From Bradyrhizobium erythrophlei (GTDB lineage Bacteria > Pseudomonadota > Alphaproteobacteria > Rhizobiales > Xanthobacteraceae), in the NCBI RefSeq assembly GCF_900129505.1, contig NZ_LT670818.1, forward strand, positions 6,915,001 to 6,979,000: a DNA stretch of 64,000 bases, in the 5' to 3' direction. Below, piece after piece: positions 19,481-27,050 of the stretch; the stretch's first letter is position 1, and each line of letters begins with the position of its first letter. The notes beneath the pieces were generated by a model. That model made no database searches, had not been told where the DNA came from, and saw only the letters and a program-made list of their open reading frames with translations. Position numbers and translations under genes: made by a program.

Positions 19481-20356
19481 CTACGCGTCCGCCCCCTCGC
19501 CCAGCACTTCCAGCACCAGCTCCATCGTCATCAGCACGGGATTGTCGCCGCGCACCAGCCGGCCTTCGGCGAGGCCGCCGAGATAGTCGACCAGCGCGAT
19601 ATCGAGTTCGGCCACCAGCGTGCCGTCGGCGTGGGGTGCAACGCTGCCGGAGCGGATTGCGAGTTCAGTCGCGAACGGGATGACGCTGCGGCCATCGGTG
19701 AAGCGCGCGCCGATGGTCGAGCCGACGCCGCCGCGCAGCCGGGCGCGCATGATCCCGTGCTGCCGGCAGAAGCCTTCCAGCGCGGCGGCAACATCCTGGT
19801 TCGGCCGTAGCCGCAGCGCGAAGGCGCGGCTGGTCGTCTTCGCATCGGTGAGCGCGCTGGGGAGCGGACCGAACAATTTGAACCTCGTCTCCGCGTCCGG
19901 CTCGGCCGTGAAGATCGCGCCATCGAGACCGAACGCTTCCACCTCGAACGGTTCGGCGACCACGGTCTCCTCGGGCAGGATATGCCCGCCGCCGGCGCGG
20001 CCGTCTGCCTCGCGCCACAGCGCGTGGCAATGGAAGAACGGCGCGCCGTCGCGTACGCCAAAAGTCATCGCGCCCATTTTGAGCCGGGTGATTCTGTCGG
20101 GACGGAACGTGTCGCTGTAGAACGCCGCGTTCTCGCCGGTCTTCGATAGCGCCGGCATCACATAGGCAAGCGGACCCAGCGCCCCGTCCCTGATGTTCAG
20201 GACCCCGCCGGCAAAACCTTCGGCCGCAAACCCGCGGCGCGCGGCTTCCAAGAGCGGCAGGCCAGCCTGCAGCAGGAAGGAAAAGGCGCGGCCGCGCGCT
20301 TCCACCCACTGGATGCGCTCCGGTGCGGGCGGACCGGGCTGTTGGATGCTGCGCAT
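19481..20356 (-). CDS. Two-domain PPC/DUF296 protein
   Basis: A 291-residue protein made of two PPC (DUF296) domains, about residues 25-140 and 165-285. The first carries the metal-binding HCHALW (109-114) and GGGHIL (122-127) of bacterial PPC proteins; the second has GGVGSTIGA and a degenerate site. PPC domains occur alone in bacteria and with AT-hooks in plants; enzymatic role unproven. Its start overlaps the stop of the acyl-CoA synthetase by one base (TGATG), so the two are translationally coupled and probably functionally linked. Confidence 0.82.
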   Translation of the reverse strand: MRSIQQPGPPAPERIQWVEARGRAFSFLLQAGLPLLEAARRGFAAEGFAGGVLNIRDGALGPLAYVMPALSKTGENAAFYSDTFRPDRITRLKMGAMTFGVRDGAPFFHCHALWREADGRAGGGHILPEETVVAEPFEVEAFGLDGAIFTAEPDAETRFKLFGPLPSALTDAKTTSRAFALRLRPNQDVAAALEGFCRQHGIMRARLRGGVGSTIGARFTDGRSVIPFATELAIRSGSVAPHADGTLVAELDIALVDYLGGLAEGRLVRGDNPVLMTMELVLEVLGEGADA

Positions 20357-22065
20357 CAGCCGGTTTGGCTTTTATTTTTTGACGCGTTTTCTTCCCGCGA
20401 ACCGGTACCCACTTCGCTTGAAAACGCTTTGTCTATTGAAATGTCGAGCAGCCCGCGCGCTTCGAGCTCGTCGCGCACCAGCCGTTTTGGCACCTTGCCG
20501 TAGCCCGACTTCGGCAGCTCCTCCCAGAAGAAAAACCGCTTCGGCATTTTGTAGCGCGGCACTTTTGGTGCGAGGAAGCCGGCCATCTCGGCCTCGCTCA
20601 CAGGGGCGGCACCTTCGCGCGCGACGCAGACGGCGACGCCGACTTCGCCCCACACGGGATCGGGTACCCCGAGCACCGCGACCTCGCCGATCGCGGGATG
20701 GGTGAGGATCTTCTCCTCGACCTCGCGCGGATAGATGTTGGATCCGCCGGAAATGTACATGTCGGAAGCGCGGCCGGTGATATAGACAAAACCCTCGTCG
20801 TCCATGTGGCCGAGATCGCCGGTGCGGAACCAGCCGTCGCGGAAGGCTTTGGCATTCGCCTCGGGGTTGTCGTAGTAACCCGCGAACACGGCGGGGCCGA
20901 TGACGCAGATCTCACCGGTCTCGAACGGTTTTAATTCGCGCCCATCGTCGGCCTGGATCGAGACCTGCATGCCCGTGCGCTCGAAGCCGCAGGTACCGAT
21001 CCGCGCCTGCGGGCCGTCCTCGGGATCGTGCAGGGCCGGCGGCAGCACGGTGATGTTGCCGGTGACTTCGCCGAGGCCGAAATACTGCACCAGCACATGG
21101 CCGAACTTTTTCAGCGCGGCCTTCTGGTCCTCGCGATACATCGGCGCGCCGGCGTAGATCACATGGCGCAGCGAAGAATGATCGTAGCGATCGGCGGCGG
21201 GATGCTCGACCATCATTTTCAGAATGGTCGGCACGGTAAAGATGTTGCTGACCCGATGGCGTTCGATCAGCCGGAACGCCTCGTCGATATCGAAGCGCTC
21301 GGTGGGCAGCAGGATGGTCGGCACGCCGCGCGCGGCCTGCACGAGCTGGTGGATGCCCGCGCCATGCGACAAAGGTGCGACGACCAGCGAGGCATCGTTC
21401 TCGCTGGTGCCGGGCATGAGGTCGGCGAGATGATTGGTGATGACAAAGGCCATCTGGCCATGGGTCAGCACCGCCGCCTTGGAGCGGCCCGTGGTGCCCG
21501 AGGTGAAAAAGAACCAGCAGGGATCGTCGTACTCAACCCCTGCGTTTTCGACCTTGGCGCCCGCCTGCGCGGCGATCGCCTCGCCGACGGATTTCTCGCC
21601 GAAGGCGCCCTCGCCGATCCGCCAGGTGAAGGCGAGTGCCGGGCTCGCGGCTTCGACGGCGGCGGCATGGTCGGGAAAATCGCCGTGACAGAGAAACGCC
21701 TTGGCGCCGGAGGCGGTGGCGAGCCAGGCCACCTCGTCCGGCATCAGCCTGAAATTGGTCGGCACCCAGACCGCGCCGAGCCGGAACGCCGCAAACATCG
21801 ACCAGAACATCTCGTCGCCATTCTTGGAATGGACGAGGATGCGGTCGGCTTTGCCGATACCGCGCGCGGCAAGTGCGGCCGCCAGTGCCGAGACGCAGGC
21901 GTCGATCTCGCGCCAGGTCCAGGATTTGTCGCCCCAGATGAGGCCCGGGCGGTCGCCGTGCCGGCGCGCGTTCTGGGTGACGAGATGCGCCAGATTCATT
22001 ACCCGGCGCGACATCCGGCTCAGGCCGCCCGTGGGCGCCGCCAGGGCGATCGGCTCCGCCGTCAC
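20356..22065 (-). CDS. AMP-dependent acyl-CoA synthetase
   Basis: A 569-residue ANL-superfamily enzyme that activates a carboxylic acid with ATP and ligates it to CoA. The P-loop TSGTTGRSKA is at 188-197; later motifs are YFGLGE, GWFRTGDLGHMD and the C-terminal SGYGKVPKR with the catalytic Lys. Substrate not readable. The GTG at 22065 overlaps the upstream gene stop (GTGA); ATG 22014 or 21999 (MNLAHLV) are alternatives. The last roughly 25 residues (AFSSEVGTGSREENASKNK) lie in a dispersed repeat at 20373-20432, so the native C-terminus was probably near GLLDIS. Middle gene of a three-gene operon. Confidence 0.9.
   Translation of the reverse strand: MTAEPIALAAPTGGLSRMSRRVMNLAHLVTQNARRHGDRPGLIWGDKSWTWREIDACVSALAAALAARGIGKADRILVHSKNGDEMFWSMFAAFRLGAVWVPTNFRLMPDEVAWLATASGAKAFLCHGDFPDHAAAVEAASPALAFTWRIGEGAFGEKSVGEAIAAQAGAKVENAGVEYDDPCWFFFTSGTTGRSKAAVLTHGQMAFVITNHLADLMPGTSENDASLVVAPLSHGAGIHQLVQAARGVPTILLPTERFDIDEAFRLIERHRVSNIFTVPTILKMMVEHPAADRYDHSSLRHVIYAGAPMYREDQKAALKKFGHVLVQYFGLGEVTGNITVLPPALHDPEDGPQARIGTCGFERTGMQVSIQADDGRELKPFETGEICVIGPAVFAGYYDNPEANAKAFRDGWFRTGDLGHMDDEGFVYITGRASDMYISGGSNIYPREVEEKILTHPAIGEVAVLGVPDPVWGEVGVAVCVAREGAAPVSEAEMAGFLAPKVPRYKMPKRFFFWEELPKSGYGKVPKRLVRDELEARGLLDISIDKAFSSEVGTGSREENASKNKSQTG
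20373..20432. repeat. Dispersed repeat forming the synthetase C-terminus
   Basis: GACGCGTTTTCTTCCCGCGA followed by ACCGGTACCCACTTCGCTTG and AAAACGCTTTG resembles a short repeat I recall as frequent in Bradyrhizobium and Rhodopseudomonas genomes (recall, not search). Here it is coding and in frame at the end of the acyl-CoA synthetase gene. Confidence 0.55.
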
Positions 22066-22262
22066 CGCCGTCCCATCCAGACGCCGGCCGCCAGCAGCAC
22101 GATGCCGACGACGCCGGAGACAATGCCGTGCTTGTAATGCATCCGCGCCACGCCGGCCTCATGCCCGGGGAAAAAGCCCGGCAGCTGATCCGCCGGCAGC
22201 AGGAAGTAGACGGCGGCAACGACAAGCAGGACAACACCAAGCAAGGTGAGCACGAGCTTCAT
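22062..22262 (-). CDS. Small membrane protein, first gene of synthetase operon
   Basis: A 66-residue protein with two hydrophobic segments: MKLVLTLLGVVLLVVAAVYF (1-20) and GIVSGVVGIVLLAAGVW (about 46-62), separated by a loop containing LPGFFPGHEAGVARMHYKHG. The start at 22262 has AGGAAACCTCC upstream. Its stop overlaps the synthetase start (GTGA), so it is the first gene of the operon with the synthetase and the PPC protein. I recognise no named family. It may be a membrane anchor or accessory, but that is inference. Confidence 0.75.
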   Translation of the reverse strand: MKLVLTLLGVVLLVVAAVYFLLPADQLPGFFPGHEAGVARMHYKHGIVSGVVGIVLLAAGVWMGRR

Positions 22263-22371
22263 GGAGGTTTCCTCTTGAGACACATCGAACGGCGTTTTAC
22301 CCGCCCGCCGGCTTTTGGGCCTGTTTATCGCCAACCCGCGGCCCCCCGCAAGAGCGGCCCCGAAAGCGAAA

Positions 22372-22500
22372 TCACCGTACCCCGGTCCCGCCGCAGCGCT
22401 GGCATTTGACGACCTTGTCGCCCTTCTTCAGCAGGCCCTTGCCCTCGCAATTCTTGCACTTCTGCTTTTTCTTTGGGTTGGGGCCCTTTTCATTGGCCAT
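22372..22500 (-). CDS. CXXCXGXG zinc-finger mini-protein
   Basis: A 42-residue protein. It contains two DnaJ-type half-sites, CKNCEGKG (15-22) and CQRCGGTG (33-40), forming one four-Cys zinc site, with a Lys-rich N-terminus (NEKGPNPKKKQKCK). DnaJ central domains carry four such half-sites; here two stand alone. ATG at 22500 with GGGAGATC upstream. Stand-alone forms occur in alphaproteobacteria; function unknown. It is too short for most gene callers but the Cys spacing is convincing. Confidence 0.75.
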   Translation of the reverse strand: MANEKGPNPKKKQKCKNCEGKGLLKKGDKVVKCQRCGGTGVR

Positions 22501-22592
22501 AATGATCTCCCGGCGGTGATTTTGCGCTCACGAAGGTGATCCAAGCACGGATTCTCGTCTATAAGCACGCCGTAACTGATTTGAGGACCTTC

Positions 22593-23126
22593 ATGATCAC
22601 CCGCCGAACGCTCCTTCTGACCGGCACCGCCGGCCTTTCAGCCGCGGCCCTGTCGCGGTTCGCCCGCGCGGCACCCCCATTGGCGAACGATCCCGTTGCC
22701 ATCGTCAATGCCGTCTACGCCCGCGCCGCCAAGGGCGAGGGCGATGGCGGCGGCGCCTTCATCATCGAGAACAAGGCGGCCAGGGCGAGATATCTGTCGA
22801 AAGCGCTGGTGGCGCTGTGGGCGAAGGCCGATGCCCATACGCCGAAGGGCGACGTCGGGCCGATCGATTTCGACCCCGTCACCAATTCACAGGAGCCCGA
22901 TGTGAAATCGTTCAGCGTGACCGCCGAGAAGCTCGAGGCCGACAAGGCGGTCATTGCCGTCACCATCGTCGGCCGCGGGGCGCCGAGGAAGAATCCGGCC
23001 GACAATGCTATCCGCTACATTTTCATGCGCGACGACGGCCAATGGAAGATCGACGATATCTCCGGCGCCAGCGACGGCGAGCCGTGGTCGATCCGTGGCA
23101 TGCTGACCGAATCCCTGAAAAGCTGA
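22593..23126 (+). CDS. Tat-exported DUF3828-like protein
   Basis: A 178-residue protein with a twin-arginine signal: TRRTLLLTGTAGLSAAAL (about 3-20), Ala-rich to FARAAPP. The mature part has a NTF2-like pattern: PVAIVNAVYARA helix, DVKSFSVTAEKLEADKAVIA strands, and NAIRYIFMRDDGQWKIDDI, the W-K-I-D-D-I closing strand common to DUF3828 proteins. Probably periplasmic. Two small GNAT-like genes follow on the same strand, the first only 11 bases away, suggesting an operon. Function unknown. Confidence 0.75.
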   Translation: MITRRTLLLTGTAGLSAAALSRFARAAPPLANDPVAIVNAVYARAAKGEGDGGGAFIIENKAARARYLSKALVALWAKADAHTPKGDVGPIDFDPVTNSQEPDVKSFSVTAEKLEADKAVIAVTIVGRGAPRKNPADNAIRYIFMRDDGQWKIDDISGASDGEPWSIRGMLTESLKS

Positions 23127-23137
23127 GGCGACAGGCC

Positions 23138-23413
23138 ATGAGTGAAGTCATCAACAACCGGGACCATCACCGCTACGAACTCGCGGTCGACGGCCACATT
23201 GCCGCGACCTATTACAAGCTCGCCGACGGAGTCATCACGTTCATCCATACCGAAGTGCCGCCGGAACTCGGCGGCAAGGGAGTTGGCTCGAAACTGATCC
23301 GAGGCGCGCTGGACCAGGTGCGGGCCGACGGCCTGAAGGTGATCGCGCAGTGCCCGTTCGTGAAGGCCTTCATCGAGAAGCATGCCGACTATGCCGATTT
23401 GCTGAGTGGCTAG
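23138..23413 (+). CDS. Small GNAT-type N-acetyltransferase
   Basis: A 91-residue mini-GNAT of the COG2388/YhcR-like type: HHRYELAVDGHIAATYYKLA, TFIHTEVPPELGGKGVGSKL with the acetyl-CoA pyrophosphate loop (GGKGVGSKL), then ADGLKVIAQCPFVKAFIEKH. These proteins are a single minimal GNAT fold; substrates are unknown. It lies 11 bases after the DUF3828-like gene and 74 bases before a second, related mini-GNAT. Confidence 0.85.
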   Translation: MSEVINNRDHHRYELAVDGHIAATYYKLADGVITFIHTEVPPELGGKGVGSKLIRGALDQVRADGLKVIAQCPFVKAFIEKHADYADLLSG

Positions 23414-23487
23414 CTCACCGGTTTGCATCCGAGGGTTCACCGACCTAAATGTCGGACCGAAAACCCTCAAGGTCGGGAATCGAGATC

Positions 23488-23766
23488 ATGACGACAGGCC
23501 GCGTCCGCGACAACAAACTCCTCTCCCGCTTCGAGCTCGATGCCGAGGGCGGGCTGGCGTTCGCGAATTATCGCCTGACGCCGTCGGCCGTCATCATCAC
23601 CCACACCGAGACGCCGCGGGGCCTGCGCGGCCGCGGCATCGCCTCGGATCTGGTCAAGGGCGCACTGCACCTGATCCGCGCCGATGGATTGAAGGTGATC
23701 GCCGGCTGCGGTTTTGTGGTGGACTATCTGCACAAGCATCCGGAGTTCGCGGATCTGGTGGGGTGA
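23488..23766 (+). CDS. Small GNAT-type N-acetyltransferase, paralogue
   Basis: A 92-residue mini-GNAT related to the preceding gene: SRFELDAEGGLAFANYRLT, TETPRGLRGRGIASDLVKGA with the RGRGIAS acetyl-CoA loop, then ADGLKVIAGCGFVVDYLHKH. The start at 23488 is preferred because family members begin just before the first strand; an in-frame start at 23449 would add 13 unrelated residues. Together with 23138 it looks like an old tandem duplication. Confidence 0.82.
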   Translation: MTTGRVRDNKLLSRFELDAEGGLAFANYRLTPSAVIITHTETPRGLRGRGIASDLVKGALHLIRADGLKVIAGCGFVVDYLHKHPEFADLVG

Positions 23767-23780
23767 GCACCGCACCATCC

Positions 23781-23864
23781 GTCATTCCGGGGCGACGCAA
23801 AGCGTCCGGAATCCCGATAACTTCCGGATTCCGGGTTCGCGCCAATGCGCGCCCCGGAATGACG
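23781..23864. repeat. Dispersed palindromic ATTCCGG element
   Basis: The ends GTCATTCCGGGGC and GCCCCGGAATGAC are inverted copies, with an internal TCCGGAATCCC / TCCGGATTCCGGG pair. This 84-bp element sits between convergent genes and could also act as a bidirectional terminator. A decayed relative is at 1977. Confidence 0.75.
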
Positions 23865-23874
23865 TCAAAGCCCC

Positions 23875-24672
23875 TCACACGATCTGGATCGACATGTCCG
23901 GCAGGCCTTGCAGCTTGCACAACAGCACATCGCCCTTCACGACCGGGCCGACATTTTCCGGCGTGCCGGAATAGATGATATCGCCGGCCTTCAGCTCGAA
24001 CGCCTCCGACAGTTTTGCGATTTGCTCGGCGACGCTCCAGATCATCTTGTCGAGATCAGAATTCTGCCGGACCGTGCCGTTGACGGCGAGCGAGATCGCG
24101 CCCTTGGTGAAATGTCCGGTCTTCGAAACCGGATGGATCGGGCCGAGCACCGCGGCGTGATCAAAGCTCTTGCCGATTTCCCACGGCTTCTTTTCCGCCG
24201 CCATGCCATTCTGCAGGTCGCGCCGGGTCATGTCGAGGCCGAGCGCATAGCCGTAGACGTGGTCGAGCGCCTGATCCGGCGAAATATTGCTGCCGCCTGA
24301 TTTCAGCGCCGCCACCAGCTCGACCTCATGGTGATAGTTCTTGGTGAGCGAAGGATAGGTGTGGTCCGCGACGGCGCCGATCGCGACGTTCTGGATCGCA
24401 TCGGTCGGTTTCTGGAAGAAGAACGGCGGCTCCCGCGTCGGGTCGGAACCACGCTCGATCGCATGCGCGGCATAGTTGCGCCCGATGCAATAGATGCGGC
24501 GGACCGGAAAGACTCCCTCCTCGCCGACAATCGGGATCGTGATCGCAGGCAGCGAAAAAATCGGCTTTGCGCCGGTTTGGGCTTGCGCCGGAGCGCTTTG
24601 CGTCGCCGCGCCCGCCAGGGCCAGCGCGCCCGAGGCGAGGACAGTCCGGCGATCGAGGCTATTCATGGTCAT
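23875..24672 (-). CDS. Fumarylacetoacetate-hydrolase-family protein with Tat signal
   Basis: A 265-residue FAH-fold protein: RRIYCIGRNYAAHAIERG, PFFFQKPTDAI, the metal-binding NYHHEVELVAAL, GYALGLDMTRRDLQ, KSFDHAAVLGP and DIIYSGTPENVGPV. FAH-family enzymes hydrolyse or decarboxylate beta-diketo acids (FAH, HpcE/UGL types) using a divalent metal. Unusually, it begins with a twin-arginine signal (LDRRTVLASGALALAGAA, residues 5-22, then APAQAQ), predicting export; most FAH proteins are cytoplasmic. The exact substrate cannot be read. Confidence 0.88.
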   Translation of the reverse strand: MTMNSLDRRTVLASGALALAGAATQSAPAQAQTGAKPIFSLPAITIPIVGEEGVFPVRRIYCIGRNYAAHAIERGSDPTREPPFFFQKPTDAIQNVAIGAVADHTYPSLTKNYHHEVELVAALKSGGSNISPDQALDHVYGYALGLDMTRRDLQNGMAAEKKPWEIGKSFDHAAVLGPIHPVSKTGHFTKGAISLAVNGTVRQNSDLDKMIWSVAEQIAKLSEAFELKAGDIIYSGTPENVGPVVKGDVLLCKLQGLPDMSIQIV

Positions 24673-24878
24673 ACTCCCTGCATTTCCTGCTTTTCTTGGT
24701 CGCGCACGTATCTAGCCTCGCGGGGTTACCTCCGGCAAGGCAGTTCGCACGGCGCCCGCAAAGCGCCCGTAAGACTACGGGAACGCGCATGCTCTTGATG
24801 CAAAGCAATTTCCCGTTAACGCGGCAATGCGACCAAAGTCCATCATCACATCAGGATCATGTTTGGGGAAACCGGGTC

Positions 24879-25046
24879 ATGCTTATCGCATTTCTTTTCG
24901 ATGCCGCCGGGCGATATTTTCGCTATCGCTCGCAGCTCGCCAGCATCATCGAACTGGACGACCGCACCTTGAGCGACATCGGCCTTAATCGCAGCGAGCT
25001 ACGTGCAGTTGCCTGGACTGCGGCCGCGCACCGGGCACAGCACTAA
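24879..25046 (+). CDS. DUF1127 protein
   Basis: A 55-residue protein with the DUF1127 core RYRSQLASIIELDDRTLSDI followed by GLNRSELRAV (about residues 17-44). DUF1127 proteins are small, often Arg-rich, and linked in some alphaproteobacteria to RNA binding and phosphate/carbon metabolism. ATG at 24879. A terminator-like hairpin follows at 25071. A second DUF1127 protein is at 29280; the two share the LDDRTLSDIGLNRS / LSDRELADIGLDRS core. Confidence 0.85.
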   Translation: MLIAFLFDAAGRYFRYRSQLASIIELDDRTLSDIGLNRSELRAVAWTAAAHRAQH

Positions 25047-25070
25047 ATCGCCTTGCACTCCAGCGCTTGC

Positions 25071-25098
25071 AAAAAAGGCCCGCGCGAGCGCGGGCCTT
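25071..25098. terminator. Bidirectional terminator between convergent genes
   Basis: AAAAAAGGCCCGCGCGAGCG followed by CGGGCCTT: the stem AAGGCCCGCG / CGCGGGCCTT (loop CGAG) is preceded on this strand by A-run bases, giving a U-tract in the minus direction. It serves the DUF3597-like gene best and lies 24 bases after the DUF1127 stop. Confidence 0.75.
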
Positions 25099-25120
25099 GA
25101 TGTTGGCTGCGACCGGCAGA

Positions 25121-25531
25121 TCAATGTTTGATTTCGGGCGGCAGCCTGCCACCGTTCGCGGCCAGTTTCGCCATCACCTGCTTGTGCAGCCAGATATTCA
25201 TGCTGGCGGAATCGTTGCTGTCGCCGGTGTAGCCGAGCTCCTTCGCCAGCTCCTTGCGCGCCGTGAAGCTCGAATCGATATCGAGCGCCTTCATCAGATC
25301 GACGATCGAGGTCCGCCATGCCAGCTTCTCGCCCTTGGCGGCGGCCGCCTTGTCCACGATAGCCGCTACATCGACGGATTGTGGGGGCGCGGCCGGCGCT
25401 GCCGGTGCCGACGAAGGTGCGGCGCCCGATCCACTTGTAGCCGCCCCGCCTGCAGCAGCACCTCCGCTTGCCGGCGTCGCGGCGGCCTTCGAGCCAAAGA
25501 TCGCGCTCATGATTTTGCCGAAAATGCTCAT
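25121..25531 (-). CDS. DUF3597 protein
   Basis: A 136-residue protein: MSIFGKIMSAIFGSKAAATP start, a low-complexity Ala/Gly/Ser/Pro linker (about 16-52), then the DUF3597 domain (DVAAIVDKAAAAKGEKLAWR, TSIVDLMKALDIDSSFTARK, ELGYTGDSNDSASMNIWLHK, GGRLPPEIKH). Start at 25531, with GGGAGCG upstream. Resembles YbaN/LysM-associated DUF3597 proteins with helical C-terminus; function unknown. The linker length is likely variable between strains. Confidence 0.85.
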   Translation of the reverse strand: MSIFGKIMSAIFGSKAAATPASGGAAAGGAATSGSGAAPSSAPAAPAAPPQSVDVAAIVDKAAAAKGEKLAWRTSIVDLMKALDIDSSFTARKELAKELGYTGDSNDSASMNIWLHKQVMAKLAANGGRLPPEIKH

Positions 25532-25933
25532 CGTTCGCTCCCTATCCATGTGAAGAAGTGGTGAAGGCTCAAGCGGCACTTTTCTCGATTACCGGCAGCA
25601 CCGGACCGGCTTGCGCGAAGTGTAGCCAGCCCCAACGGGCTTGCCAATGCAGCGCGCAGCCGCAGTAAACGAAGTGGCGGAAATTGATTACGCGCGGCGC
25701 AATGACGACTGAATGACGGCGCAACAGCGTTCCATGCTGACACGACGCAGCATCACCGAAGCGTGAGCCACGGTGCGGTTGAATCGGAGTACGCTGACAA
25801 CTCAGTTCGCGACATGCCCAGCTTCGGTTTCCTGTTTTCGCGTCTGGCCTGATCGTGATCGCATCCAAGAGCCGCCGCTTGCGCGCTTGACCGGCGCCAA
25901 ATCCGGCAGCCAGCGGCAAGGGAGATAACGAGC
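25532..25933. other. Intergenic stretch, no supportable gene
   Basis: About 400 bases between divergent genes. A 133-codon minus-strand frame crosses it but has no recognisable family, signal or ribosome-binding site. The region presumably carries the two promoters. AGGGAGATAACGAGC before 25934 provides the ribosome-binding site of the next gene. Confidence 0.5.
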
Positions 25934-26839
25934 ATGGCGACACCCTATCCCGGCAATGCCACCTCATTGGCGCAGGACGGCGCGGCCGCGCCTATCATCC
26001 GCACCATCGCCCTGTCCGATCTGCACCAGGCACTGCGGCTTGGTTGGGAGGATTTCAAGGCGGTACCAAGCCATGCCATCATCCTCTGCGTGATCTATCC
26101 CGTGCTGGGGCTCGTGCTGGCGCGCACGGTGCTCGGCTATTCGGTGCTGCCGCTGTTGTTCCCGCTGGCCGCGGGCTTCGCCCTGCTCGGCCCGTTCGCG
26201 GCGCTTGGTCTCTATGAGCTCAGCCGCCGCCGCGAGGCTGGCGAATCCGCTTCCGCCTTCGATGCCGTCGAGGTGCTGCGCTCGCCTTCGTTCGGAGCGA
26301 TGCTCGGGCTCGGCGTGCTATTGCTGGCGCTGTTCGTGACCTGGGTGGCGACTGCGCAGGAAATTTACGTCGCGGCGTTTGGATACCAGGCGGCGGCGGA
26401 TATTCCGGACTTCGCCGGCCGCGTGCTGACGACCCCGCAGGGCTGGTGGCTGATCGCGGTCGGCTGCGGCGTCGGCTTTCTGTTTGCCTTGGTGGCGCTG
26501 TGCGTCAGCGTGGTGTCGTTCCCGCTGATGCTCGACCGTCAAGCCGGAATCGGCGACGCCATGGTGACGTCGCTGCGAGTCGTAGCGCGAAACCCCGTCC
26601 CGATGGCGGCGTGGGGATTGATCGTCGCGCTGCTGCTGGTCCTGGGATCGCTGCCACTGTTCGTCGGGCTGGCCGTCGTCATTCCGCTGCTCGGCCACGC
26701 CACCTGGCACCTCTATCGCAAGGTGATCGCGCCGGATCCCAATCCACGGCCGATCCCGCTCCGGCCGCATCGCGAACGGCGGCCCGCGGCGGATTTTCCG
26801 GCCAATCTGTTCCCATGGCGGCGCAAGGACAGCGCATAG
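25934..26839 (+). CDS. DUF2189 integral membrane protein
   Basis: A 301-residue membrane protein with six hydrophobic segments (about 52-70, 77-97, 125-143, 170-190, 210-235, 240-262) and the DUF2189 hallmark LRLGWEDFKAVPSHAIILCV near the start. The C-terminal tail is Arg/Pro-rich (RPHRERRPAADFP). DUF2189 proteins are predicted membrane proteins, sometimes annotated near cytochrome-oxidase genes; no function is established. Single gene between divergent and co-directional neighbours. Confidence 0.88.
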   Translation: MATPYPGNATSLAQDGAAAPIIRTIALSDLHQALRLGWEDFKAVPSHAIILCVIYPVLGLVLARTVLGYSVLPLLFPLAAGFALLGPFAALGLYELSRRREAGESASAFDAVEVLRSPSFGAMLGLGVLLLALFVTWVATAQEIYVAAFGYQAAADIPDFAGRVLTTPQGWWLIAVGCGVGFLFALVALCVSVVSFPLMLDRQAGIGDAMVTSLRVVARNPVPMAAWGLIVALLLVLGSLPLFVGLAVVIPLLGHATWHLYRKVIAPDPNPRPIPLRPHRERRPAADFPANLFPWRRKDSA

Positions 26840-27050
26840 GCCTGCTGGAAGGGCAGAGCGACAGGCCGCCGGTCATTTGCCGGCCGGCGGCTTTTGCGCG
26901 GTTATGGAGCGCTGATTCCTTTGATCACATCAAATTGCGGGTGACCCCACGGTTCCCGGCGGGCCTTGTTTTGGCCGCGGTTACCAAGGACATTTCGAAT
27001 CGTCGGGGAAACGTCCTTCATTCGAGAATCATTTCGGACCAGAGGTCCCG

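Noticed and set aside
25569..25967. 132-codon minus-strand frame in the DUF3597-DUF2189 gap
   Set aside because: Crosses the start of the DUF2189 gene, no recognisable protein features.
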